A stretch of 64,000 nucleotides of DNA from Hofstenia miamia (Eukaryota; Xenacoelomorpha; Acoela). Where the stretch lies: the NCBI GenBank assembly GCA_004352715.1, contig SCFE01000108.1, forward strand, positions 740,492 to 804,491, written 5' to 3'. Every line of letters begins with the position of its first letter. Position 1 is the stretch's first letter. The notes beneath the pieces are model-generated. The model saw nothing but the letters and a program-made list of their open reading frames with translations, was not told the origin of the DNA and made no database searches. The position numbers were made by a program, and so were the translations under genes. Shown one piece after another: positions 10,908 through 21,868 of the stretch.

Positions 10908-11702
10908 CAGGGCTTTCAAAGTTTGACGAAAATGAAGTTTGAAATTTCAATACCTTTTAAACGTTGATTTGAAAATTTGAATATTGTTAAATTCAAAGTT
11001 TGGTTTGACATTTAAAACTTTAAAAATGTATTTCAAGTTTGATATTTCTTAGAAATAATTCTTACATACAAAAAATACCTATTTATTAAACTAATATGTA
11101 ATTAAATATACACGTAGCAATGAGGTATGCTAAAAACCACATAATGCAGATCTTACCTATATTTTTGCAGCAATATGGAGTGTATATAGTAGAACAAAAA
11201 TTAATCATACATAGTACATTGTTTATATAGAAAGAAAATATGATTATTGTACTTATTGCATAGAGACATAATTTGTAGTAAATGCCTCTGTGACTTTTAA
11301 GCATGTTGAAATTGCCTATTTAATGATTCCACGTAAATCAAGAAAACAGAGCAACATACATGATAGACACAAAGTTTGCAAAATGTGTTCACTGTTATCT
11401 AAATTATCAAACATGCTAAGTGAATGAGTCCGAGAGTTTTACTTAAATGAATGAATTTACAAATTTATTTTTTGTCAGTGAAACGAATTCCATTTCAATG
11501 TTAATGCAAATTTCTAAATATATTATATACTTAAAAATTTATCATAAAATTATATTAGGGAAACTTCATGATGTTGATGTGCAAATTTTGAATATCAAAG
11601 TTTGGTCATTAGCCCTCAAAGTTTGGTTTGAAATTTGAATTTAAGAATTTTACAAAATTTGATTTGAAAGTTTGAAAATTTGAATTTGATTTGAAAGCCC
11701 TG
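10908..11702. mobile_element. MITE-like element with CAGGGCTTTCAAA ends
   Basis: The left end reads CAGGGCTTTCAAAGTTTGA (10908) and the right end reads GATTTGAAAGCCCTG (to 11702). These are inverted repeats of a form typical of hAT-derived non-autonomous elements. Both subterminal regions are filled with direct and inverted copies of TTTGAAAATTTGAA-like units. No transposase is present, and the 795-base interior has only AT-driven frames. The flanking 8-mers (GTTGATAC and TTTATTGC) do not match, so either the target duplication has decayed or the element is chimeric. The mirror copy is 37314..38108. Confidence 0.6.
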
Positions 11703-13329
11703 TTTATTGCAATAATAATGAAAAGCAGATGATGGTAATTTATTGCTGAAGTACTACATTTTTCTTTGTATAAGTATACATTGTTACATGATTGCTGAGA
11801 AAAGTTTATAGTTATAGCTATAATTACAGGTTTAAGATACAAAAATTTAAGAAGGAGCCTTAACTACATGTGTAGTTTCGATCCTATAAAACAGAAATTA
11901 TATTTGGTCGTAATTTTGAAATACCAAAAATCAAATTAAGCTCTTTGTCTTAACATTTTTATATTTTGATAATCCTATTGAATACTATTTTTAGGATGTC
12001 TTTTTCGATTTGACTATGAAATTTTGAAATGGAAAAGGTTTAATCAAGTGATTCTCAAAAGGAACAACAGTAGTTCTAGAATTTCTAAGTAATTGAATTT
12101 TCTTTGAAAAATAATTTTAAATAATGACTAGTAAATATATCTTCTTATCCATGTGGTCTTAATTTGAGTAGGTTATATTTAATTTTTACTTTGTTTTATA
12201 TTTACTTTAGACACCATATTATACATAACAGAACATTTAGTATCTAAAATATAAAATTTATTCCTATCATAAGATTCAAATCAATAGGAAAATCTTAAAG
12301 TCTTTGATTGTAGCTTTGTGAAATTGAAAAAATTCAAAATATTCCTTTTCTAATGTTGGTGGTGTTAATGGTTGTTTTATATTTGGGGTGATTTTGTCAC
12401 ATCCCGCGAGTGTATATTTACCTGTAGAACTTCATACTTGAATGGGTTTTTACTTTAATGCAAACGTTACCTAGCTTACTTATAATAGGTTGTTCCGTCA
12501 TTGCCCGTCTTAAAATGCCCAGATTGTTTCTGACATTCAATGATTTCTTTAAGGGGACCCCACATAAAATTTACCAAAATACTATAAATTGTAACATTTT
12601 TTTATTTATTAAATTTAGTCAAAATATACTTCTTTAAACATATCCAAAATAATTTTTCGGAAAATACATCCAAATTTCATGAAAAATGTGAAAATAACAT
12701 ATCAATCTGGTGAATTTTAGGTAATAGTCGCACTTTAACTTTCTTTTTCTCCACTTTTCATTTTCTATCATTTTGCATATTTTTGGCAAAAAAATCTTCA
12801 AGAAGGAAAGGAATACCAACATCAAATTTGGCATGTATATAGTACACCCATTGTTCTATGCAACTATAGAAAGATTTTTTATGTTATGTCTTTAATTTTT
12901 TAGAAAATTGGTTTACGCATATTTAATGAGCTGCGTACTAATTAAAAATGCAAATTTATGCATGCTACTACTTATCATTTCTTAAATTGCACAAAATCTC
13001 TCTGTGGTTGCATAGGGCCCCTAATTAGCTTTAACATGATGTATGGTTTGCCTATATAAATGATTCAGATCACTTGAAAAAAATTGCCACAAAGTATATT
13101 CTTTTATTTCCTTTGTATTAAGTTCCCATGGCAAACAAATTTCCAATTCCTCCGAAATTTCGTTTTTTCAACGTTACAACTTTCGGTTATTACACATGTA
13201 TACCATTATTTTTTAATATAACCTCAAATCTGAGAAAATATATTTTCTGTGGTGGTACCCCCTTAAATAATATAAAGACACATCTTAACAACTTGTTAAT
13301 TTTTGCTTCATTCTAATGCGCTAAATTTT
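11703..13329. other. AT-rich non-coding stretch
   Basis: No gene or repeat structure was recognised beyond homopolymer-rich AT sequence. The longest open frames (66-77 codons) are Lys/Asn/Ile/Phe-rich and match no family I know. It is mirrored at 35687..37313. Confidence 0.6.
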
Positions 13330-13565
13330 ACCCCCGTTGCACACTGTCGTTAAGTTAAGTTAATTGCTAAGTTAAGATTCAGCTAATCCCGTCGCACACT
13401 GCCGTTAAGGTAACCTTAACTTAAGCCTTAACGGCAGTGTACGACGGTATTTCTTAAGTTATGGTTAACATCGAGGTGTACGTTCTCGTTAAGTTAAGGT
13501 TTACCTTAACGGCAGTGTGCGACGATCAAGAGGGGGTAGCACACTGCCGTTAAGTTAAGGTTTGT
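13330..13565. repeat. Cluster of inverted CACACTGCCGTTAAG motifs
   Basis: About five copies of the motif CACACTGCCGTTAAG or its reverse complement (CTTAACGGCAGTGTG) occur in 235 bases, in the order plus, plus, minus, minus, plus. They are spaced by TTAAGTTAAGG-type tracts and bounded by TACCCCCGTTGCACACTG on the left and GAGGGGGTAGCACACTG on the right. The GGGGGTA/TACCCCC ends hint at terminal repeats of a small, possibly Harbinger-type, element or several nested copies. The paired motifs could fold into strong hairpins. The last three motifs are repeated at 13998..14120. The mirror is 35451..35686. Confidence 0.6.
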
Positions 13566-14511
13566 AAACAATCTCATAATTGCAAAAACACAACGTCTGC
13601 CTATTTTGAACACACAAATAATGGATTTCTTGTGGTACGGTACAGAGACCCATGCACAAATGTTTGAATTTGATAGGCTTTTTTTAAGATTGTTGATAAA
13701 TAGTATTCACAATTATTTAATAAATTTAGTTGAAAATGTACATTAGGTCAGTAGGTACATATAAAACCTTCATATCAAATTATATTTGAAAGTTAAATCT
13801 AAGCATAAAACATATATTTGTTCAGAACAAATGCTAGTTAAATTACATTTGGTAATTTTTACATATTTAAATCATATACACTAAAAGTAGTTGGGCACAT
13901 TCGAAAAAACACAAATAATTTACAGATAGTCAAAAAGGTTTTTACGCNCCGCCCAACACCTTTGAACAATCCCCGCCAAAACATGCCTTACTTTCANGCA
14001 GTGTACGACGGTATTTCTTAAGTTATGGTTAACATCGAGGTGTACGTTCTCGTTAAGTTAAGGTTTACCTTAACGGCAGTGTGCGACGATCAAGAGGGGG
14101 TAGCACACTGCCGTTAAGTTAAGGTTTGTAAACAATCTCATAATTGCAAAAACACAACGTCTGCCTATTTTGAACACACAAATAATGGATTTCTTGTGGT
14201 ACGGTACAGAGACCCATGCACAAATGTTTGAATTTGATAGGCTTTTTTTAAGATTGTTGATAAATAGTATTCACAATTATTTAATAAATTTAGTTGAAAA
14301 TGTACATTAGGTCAGTAGGTACATATAAAACCTTCATATCAAATTATATTTGAAAGTTAAATCTAAGCATAAAACATATATTTGTTCAGAACAAATGCTA
14401 GTTAAATTACATTTGGTAATTTTTACATATTTAAATCATATACACTAAAAGTAGTTGGGCACATTCGAAAAAACACAAATAATTTACAGATAGTCAAAAA
14501 GGTTTTTACGC
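13434..14511. repeat. Direct duplication around two single-N joints (probable unmerged contig ends)
   Basis: Positions 13434..13947 and 13998..14511 are the same 514-base sequence. Between them are an N (13948), a 48-base GC-rich insert (13949..13996) and another N (13997). The same arrangement occurs inverted at about 34500..35580 with Ns at 35016 and 35065, but the copies are trimmed by a few bases differently. This is what unmerged overlapping contig ends look like, so the duplication should not be taken as biological without read support. Confidence 0.8.
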
Positions 14512-14631
14512 AAATTATAGAATCTCTCAAAATGAATGAACTTTCTCAAATTCAAATTTGAATCTCTGCATGTAGTTAGAATTGGGATCGACCCAAAACT
14601 AAAATAATTACTGCCAGCCGGTTTTTACCGT

Positions 14632-15014
14632 TAAATTTGTAATTGAATTTGGCGAATTCAGAAAGTTGCAAATTGTGATGCACCTAAATTTCACAATGCA
14701 GCAATTCTCAATCAAATACTTACATCCTATTTATTGCATACAAAAAACATCACAATATTGCATCTTGATTTAATATTTTTGTTTTTACTATATCGTTCTT
14801 GAAAAAATAATTATTTTGATTTNTAAATTTGTAATTGAATTTGGCGAATTCAGAAAGTTGCAAATTGTGATGCACCTAAATTTCACAATGCAGCAATTCT
14901 CAATCAAATACTTACATCGTATTTATTGCATACAAAAAACATCAAAATATTGCATCTTGATTTAATATTTTTGTTTTTACTATATCGTTCTTGAAAAAAT
15001 AATTATTTTGATTT
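14632..15014. repeat. Direct duplication across a single-N joint, copies differing at two bases
   Basis: Positions 14632..14822 and 14824..15014 are duplicates separated by N at 14823. They differ at two positions (CATCCTATT versus CATCGTATT, and CATCACAAT versus CATCAAAAT). The right arm repeats both versions in the mirrored order around N at 34227, but the N sits at a different point of the duplicated unit. Two alleles of one locus placed in series would look like this. Confidence 0.75.
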
Positions 15015-16298
15015 AATTCATATATCTTAGAAGGTATGGTTTAGATTTTGTCCGATTGTTCAGGTATTTATTCAATATTTTTTGTTTAACCTTTTTGGAA
15101 TATAGTTAGATTGCTTTTATTGAATGCATTCAAAGTGGATCTCTGTAGCTTTTAGTGCTTTGACTGTTACCAATATTACCGAAACGATGCCCATACTTTT
15201 GATAAATATCTAAATTTCAACAATTAAAGTGTCTTTTAGTATCTTTCGATACTGCGAGAACCTAATTTCTAAATTTTCAGAATCAACCAGCATTGGTAAA
15301 TTCGACATTAAGGAAATACGTACTTAACCCTAAGGTCACTGGATGGAAATTGTTAACATGTTGAAATTCAAAAATGGTGATCTTGCTAGATTTGTCACAA
15401 CCATCTTAGTGAAACTGGCACAATCCTTACTAAAATTGATGAAAACTTGTCGAATATTGATTTTTGTGCAATTTAATATTTCAACAAAGTGTTAGTCTTT
15501 ACCAAAAGTATTACTGAATTATTATTATCTGTATCTATTGATATCGGCACGATCTATATCGGTATCGGGTGAAATTTCTATCTGTCGAAGCACTGGTAAG
15601 TAAGCATCAAGTTTCTTTTCAATATGGTCTGAATTTGAATATATATGGTTTGAATTTTCACTCAGTTTTATGACTAGCATAGTGGTGTAAGCTATGCATG
15701 AAGTAGGTAACATCATGTATTTTCGATTGATTACATTTTTATTCATCATAATTTCCCCTTAGGCCTGAATTAAATGCTTACTAATACAAATCAGCTGATA
15801 AAACTAAATTTTAATTAAATAAAAGATTAAAATGCTGTAGAACTTGATATAAAATCAAGTCAATCTTATGCTAATATTGAGGCATTTGACTTAATCTTTG
15901 GAATCAGCATTTGGCTAATTGGTATTAATTTTACATTTCTAATTATTTTCTTAGATGCAAACTAAATATCTGTGCCTGCATTTAACGTAAAAGATATATA
16001 TGTATACTTTCAGCATTTAGTAAATTTTACAATATTTTGATAAACCTCGAAATTTTCTTGAGCGCTTTTAAGAAATGAGTATACAAACATTGCTAAGGAT
16101 TGTAGGAAAACTTATTTCCCTGAAGTTTAATGAACGGGGATTCAAAAGAGGGGGAAATGTTAGGAGTCAACCTATATCATCAAGTTTTTAAAAGTGTACG
16201 CATCTATGAAATGTGAAAGAAAAATGCGATATTAGGAAGTGGAACCACACTTCTTGGGTGTCCAGCCCCAAATTTATAGTGTCTGCTTTGAGTTTAGT
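15015..16298. other. AT-rich non-coding stretch
   Basis: No gene was recognised. A 74-codon minus-strand frame at 15525..15749 has no family signature and is AT-driven. It is mirrored at 32723..34010. Confidence 0.6.
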
Positions 16299-16613
16299 CA
16301 AACTCGTCAAAGAGCCGAACCAAGATTGAGTAGTCATTGGATGTACAACGAGCCCAAAACGAGCCTTTAATACGCAAAGAAATTAATAGGTCCGATTTTA
16401 TAATTTGATTATACTGATTTTTCTATTTTTTTCATTCAATATACCTTTCGTATAATCATATTTTAAATATTTATTGAGTAATAGTAAGAACTGTATAAAA
16501 ATTCAATATTTTTAAAAAAAATGTCATTGAGCTAAAACGAGCCTCATTGAAAGGTTCTATTTGATAAGACTAGTCGAGCCGAGTTTAAAAATATCGGCTC
16601 ATTGACAAGTTTG
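16299..16613. mobile_element. MITE-like element with 20-base inverted ends
   Basis: CAAACTCGTCAAAGAGCCGA at 16299..16318 is the imperfect reverse complement of TCGGCTCATTGACAAGTTTG at 16594..16613. A second inverted pair lies inside (AACGAGCC near 16366 and 16537). The 315-base element has no coding capacity. Flanks do not show an unambiguous target duplication. The mirror copy is 32408..32722. Confidence 0.55.
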
Positions 16614-17973
16614 GGCTTAGTGACCGACAATTCATGGAATCAAAAAATTATTCATTTTAAAGCTTTTGATGAGTTTTTTCAGGAAATGAATGATTTTTAT
16701 TATATTTAATTGGACATAGCAGTATAATTGATGATCAAACTTTGCCTTTTCACTTACTTTGGCTTAAAAAAGAAATTTGATAGTGTTAGCATATACATTA
16801 TTCAAACAGATTCACCTTATGCTTTCTTACTTAGAATAATAGATAGTAGTAACTATCTCAAATTTAATTATGCTCAAGGTAAATAAGACACGCCGTTGTT
16901 ATTTATTCAACTGTGTTCAAATCAATCACAAAAATATTTAATTAATAATCTATTCGTCTTGAATGAAAGAATGATATTGATAAACTTCAAAAGTGACTAT
17001 TCTCTAATTTTATATATCTATTTTCTAAAGGCAATGCAAAGTTTTAGCATTGACTAAAGTCCCAATAATATAATCATAACCTTAAACTTTTATACCCTCA
17101 TATATTCTCTCTTTCTATATTTTCTACGCAAGATATTTTTGATTAATAATTATAAAAAATATACTCTTAAATAATACACAGTATAATCAATCCACGTCTA
17201 TCTTTATAATGTAAATGTTGCATCTGTGTAAAAAATTATTCTTGTACCGGACGTATTTGAAAGCATTATGTTTTACTGATAATTTTCTAAAAATATTTAT
17301 CATTCAAAAAACGTTGATAAACTTATAATGAAAAAATTGATTTTTGATGTTCAGTTCTTGAAATATGAATTGTAGTCCTTGATAGCTACTCATCAAGTCG
17401 TTGATATAAATTAGAAAACATGAAGAAATTTTGCCATTTTCAAAAAATCAGCTATTTTAGGAAATTCGTTCTCTCTTAGTGTTATTGAATTTTTAATTTA
17501 TATTTTCGAATTGCTAAGCAGCTCGCACATAATTCCTTTGCATTCTTTGTACGTTCTTAGTTTCATGTATTGTTCAATTGTAGTCTTTAATAGCTTAATA
17601 GTTTATGGATTTTTCTTAAAATTTAATTTTTTAGTAGGTTTGCATGCTCTTTCTTGAGAATAAATTAAGCAAAGAACGTTTCATACAAAATGATCTAATA
17701 TTTTATAGCATAGAATTCAATAGGATGATTAACACATATGAATGCTAAGACAAAAGAAGAATGAGGAATAAGCTGTGAAGAAATTGAAGAAACTGCTTAT
17801 ATATTAGACTTGAATGTATTGACACTCGCACAAATAGTGTGACACAATGATGTTTTGCACAGCATATTCATTAAAGAGAGGCTTTAGTGGCTCTGCATTC
17901 CAAAATGACAATTTTGTCTGTTTTGAATTTCAATCTAAATTTATCTCACATAAATTAATCTTAACACAAACTA
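16614..17973. other. AT-rich non-coding stretch
   Basis: Nothing recognisable lies between the MITE-like element and the mariner element. No frame of note is present on either strand. It is mirrored at 31048..32407. Confidence 0.6.
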
Positions 17974-18741
17974 CAGGGTGCCCATCAAAAATCGACACAA
18001 TTTGCTTCAACAACGTTTATGTACAAAAGTCAAGATCGCATACAAAGTTCATTATAAAGTGTGTTCGAAGTGTCCACCTTGCATTTCAAGACAGCTGCGC
18101 AAGCGTGGAATCCAGCTGGCACAAGCTGTCTGCTCAGTCCTCATGATGAGTCGCATTCCAACAGCCAATGACATTGCACACGTCGAAAGCATTTGAGTTG
18201 TGACTGCTGCAATACACTGAACACAGTTCCCTTTGATACACCCAATTCGGATGCAATTTGCCTCTGAGACGAATGCCGCCGACTTTTGTCCGGAGGAGTA
18301 ACTGCCAGAGTGACGATGCGTTCTTTCACTGGTGTTGTTGCGACGTTGGAAGTCTTACCAGTCCCAGGCTGACGATGAATGGCTTCCGCTGAACTTTTTC
18401 GTTTCATTGTTCGATACACGCGGTCCATTTGGGTTTTACTGATCTCGCCGAAGAAGTTGGGCAAAATTTCAGCACATCTTGTGTGGCCCCATGTTGGCTG
18501 TTCTTCTTTAAACAAGACTATCACCTGCCTTTGAAAATCACTGCGGTGGCTGAAATGAAGAAATGAAGTGCAGTATCAACGAAACACTGATATTATTCTA
18601 TTCTTTCTCGTATTTCATTGCACAGTTCCTATCGACCAATCAAAATCGATTGATCACGCGCCGTATGACTGATGAAAGCATGACATACTGTCGCTGCAAA
18701 ATTTGTATGGCAAATTGTGTCGATTTTTGATAGGCACCCTG
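17974..18741 (-). mobile_element. Tc1/mariner-type element, deletion derivative B (left arm)
   Basis: It is bounded by CAGGGTGCCCATC (17974) and its inverted partner ending at 18741, with TA on both sides (17972..17973 and 18742..18743). At 768 bases it lacks the catalytic core of the transposase. It is the inverted counterpart of 30269..31047 but differs from it at several places: a 16-base deletion at the gene start, a rearranged segment around 18100..18170, and point differences. It is the main site where the two palindrome arms disagree. Confidence 0.85.
18050..18535 (-). pseudogene. Tc1/mariner transposase remnant, catalytic core deleted
   Basis: Minus-strand reading gives the N-terminal DNA-binding half: GHTRCAEILPNFFGEISK, then SSQRQIASELGVSKGTV, a typical helix-turn-helix of IS630/Tc1 enzymes, then QLKCFRRVQCH. 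A deletion then joins it, out of frame, to the extreme C-terminus (WIPRLRSCLEMQGGHFEHTL, then stop), whose GGHFEH-L ending is common in this superfamily. The DDE catalytic residues are missing. The start codon seen in the right-arm copy has been removed by a 16-base deletion, so this copy cannot produce a transposase. Confidence 0.75.
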
Positions 18742-19498
18742 TATTTCAAACATTAAAAAATCAATCAAACGCCATCTAGCGAACTTTATGCATTATGTAT
18801 ATTAGAATTTTTTACAATTGTATCTAGTTGGCAATAAACAGTGATTAATAAATAAGTGCTCATTTTATGCAATTCTACACATTAATTATTCAATCCTTCT
18901 ATTATTGAGATTTTCACTGCATCCCCAATTACCATCCCGTTCTATATACATAGGTACCCAGGTTTAAAACCAATAAACTTGTCTTAGAGAAAAAATGAAA
19001 CTGGATATTGGATGATGCAAGTTTCATTATAAGTGCAATAAAAAACCAGTCCTCATGAAAAACTTAAGATTTACTGACATGTTTCTAACAAATTCGTACA
19101 AATTTACTGCATATATGACATTGTCTGCTGAGCTTGGAGTAAAATAACGTGATGTGCTGCGAAAGTATATTCTTCACTATCGTCTACCATTCCGTTTTGT
19201 TGCCTAATGCTGAGTATTGGTGGAATCATGAAGGTTAAATCAGAACATTACTGTCAAACTATTTTTTATCAAATGATCATCAATTGAAATTCAGGATCTT
19301 TGAAAGTATTGAAGAATTGTCTATTTTGTATCAACTACTTTGAAAGTAACCTTAGATAACACATGTGATGTAATGACGGAAGTTTTTCCTAGCTTAGGAT
19401 TGTGCTTTCTAAATGTGATCGATAGTGAATTGTTGAAAACTAATTGGTACGGCACGTAATAATGTACTACGTGCTTAGGTTAGGTATGTGGGAATAGT
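18742..19498. repeat. Non-coding segment present three times in the window
   Basis: This AT-rich segment lies between the mariner element and the hAT element. It occurs inverted at 29512..30268 and 52..808. It ends in the hAT target duplication GGAATAGT (19491..19498). No gene is visible. Confidence 0.8.
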
Positions 19499-20087
19499 CA
19501 GGCTTGTCCATTGGACAGATTTTTCTGTCCAATCCAATCCAATACAAAAATTCTAGAATTGTCCAATTGGAAACCAATCAAATTCTAATCTAATTTTGAG
19601 TTTGTTAATCCAAATTTTCTTTGCAACATACATGGAATGTATTTGATCTCACATAATATTTATTTAAGTATACTGCACAAATTTTCTTTATGTGGTTATT
19701 AAGGCCTGGTAAAACCAGAAAAATACATAATTTCAAAGAAAACGCAGAAGAATTGAAATTATTATTACAGAACAAATGCATTCGCTGTATTTGTAGAAGT
19801 TTTGGACAACAATGAAGCTATAATACGAGATCCTTTATTCGATCAATACTACTCTCAATAACGGAAATCTCTCTGTTAATATATATATATTTATAAATGT
19901 ATATTTCTAAGTGAACTTTCAGTTCTAATGTATGTTCACCTCTTATATAGCCTTGCGGAAACACTCCCGTGGGTTCGTAAAAATGTTTGAACAGGGAGTG
20001 TGACAGAATTTTGAAATACTGGGAGCGAATGATAACATTTTTTCATACAATACTGCTTTGTCTAGGGCTAACAAATTTTGAAACTCA

Positions 20088-20460
20088 TCAAAGTGCATAA
20101 ACGCATTTCTTAGAACCAGAACATATTAGAAGGAGCCTCATCACTAAAATTTCAACATACGCAACACACCGAAGAAGAATCCAATTCCTTGTAGCTGTTG
20201 TTATTCAAACTCCGAAGATGAAGACTGTTTGATTGCAAGCGATGTACCATCTTGCTTCCAACCAAGACAGAAGAAAGATATGCAAGATACACCGGGATTC
20301 CGTTATGATAAAAAATTAAATAAATAGCAAGATCTTATCTAAGCACACAAGCTTTAGAAACAGTTCCTGAACTAGTTCAACTGGACTTACGATTCCCGCA
20401 TTAACCCACACAACGGCACTTTGCCCATCTGAACGACCTCTTAGTTATTAGAAAATATAG
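20088..20460 (+). pseudogene. Decayed hAT transposase C-terminus
   Basis: At 20420..20458 one frame reads FAHLNDLLVIRKY, closely matching HLNELLVIRK at the end of the hAT transposase remnant at 9378..9898. Upstream of it the reading frame is broken several times. A Cys/Ser/Glu-rich stretch (IPCSCCYSNSEDEDC) near 20180 resembles the low-complexity end of the frame around 9120..9210. The segment is repeated at 20979..21351 by the tandem duplication. Only the C-terminal motif is convincing. Confidence 0.5.
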
Positions 20461-21868
20461 TATGCAATGCAGTGTATGTAAAAAATACAGTAATTCATGT
20501 TTTATATTCATGGGTGTTTTGGGAGTTTTCAATGCTATGTTAGTAGGAGATCTATGGGAGTGAAATCAGATCATTGTGCTGCCACCAGAATATTCCCTGG
20601 TGTTAGCTTAGAGAGATCTTCCAACAAATATTGTGAGATTCTAACTCAAAGACGCATAAGCATGGCAGAAGAAAATTTACCTAAGAGCCTATTTATTGTG
20701 ATTGTGATCAATAATTTGTAACTAAATTCACATTCCTCTGAGCAAATTACTGTTTTTGTTTTAGCTGGAAAATTAGAACTCTTCCAGAGTTAAGTTTTCG
20801 CATACAAAATATCATAGAACTACTGATAATATAGTGTCATAAAATGACACCAACTATCCAAACAGTTATCTATTCGAAATTCTGCCAAATATGACACCAC
20901 ACACACATGTATGTGTATCATATTTTGACGGAATTGCTGTGCAGGTTCAACTAAAGCACATAAATAGCAATGCAACCNTCAAAGTGCATAAACGCATTTC
21001 TTAGAACCAGAACATATTAGAAGGAGCCTCATCACTAAAATTTCAACATACGCAACACACCGAAGAAGAATCCAATTCCTTGTAGCTGTTGTTATTCAAA
21101 CTCCGAAGATGAAGACTGTTTGATTGCAAGCGATGTACCATCTTGCTTCCAACCAAGACAGAAGAAAGATATGCAAGATACACCGGGATTCCGTTATGAT
21201 AAAAAATTAAATAAATAGCAAGATCTTATCTAAGCACACAAGCTTTAGAAACAGTTCCTGAACTAGTTCAACTGGACTTACGATTCCCGCATTAACCCAC
21301 ACAACGGCACTTTGCCCATCTGAACGACCTCTTAGTTATTAGAAAATATAGTATGCAATGCAGTGTATGTAAAAAATACAGTAATTCATGTTTTATATTC
21401 ATGGGTGTTTTGGGAGTTTTCAATGCTATGTTAGTAGGAGATCTATGGGAGTGAAATCAGATCATTGTGCTGCCACCAGAATATTCCCTGGTGTTAGCTT
21501 AGAGAGATCTTCCAACAAATATTGTGAGATTCTAACTCAAAGACGCATAAGCATGGCAGAAGAAAATTTACCTAAGAGCCTATTTATTGTGATTGTGATC
21601 AATAATTTGTAACTAAATTCACATTCCTCTGAGCAAATTACTGTTTTTGTTTTAGCTGGAAAATTAGAACTCTTCCAGAGTTAAGTTTTCGCATACAAAA
21701 TATCATAGAACTACTGATAATATAGTGTCATAAAATGACACCAACTATCCAAACAGTTATCTATTCGAAATTCTGCCAAATATGACACCACACACACATG
21801 TATGTGTATCATATTTTGACGGAATTGCTGTGCAGGTTCAACTAAAGCACATAAATAGCAATGCAACC
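20088..21868. repeat. 890-base direct duplication across a single-N joint
   Basis: Positions 20088..20977 and 20979..21868 are the same sequence separated by one N. A 74-codon frame in the unit is therefore present twice with identical translation. In the right arm the same doubling occurs around N at 28056, but the joint lies at a different point in the unit. This looks like unmerged contig overlap. Confidence 0.8.

Noticed and set aside
17847-18146. 99-codon plus-strand frame crossing the mariner end (and its mirror at 30830..31174)
   Set aside because: It crosses an element boundary and is antisense to the transposase remnant, with no family signature.
20497-20721. 74-codon frame present four times
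   Set aside because: The apparent conservation comes from the tandem duplication and the palindrome, not from selection. The translation has no recognised family.
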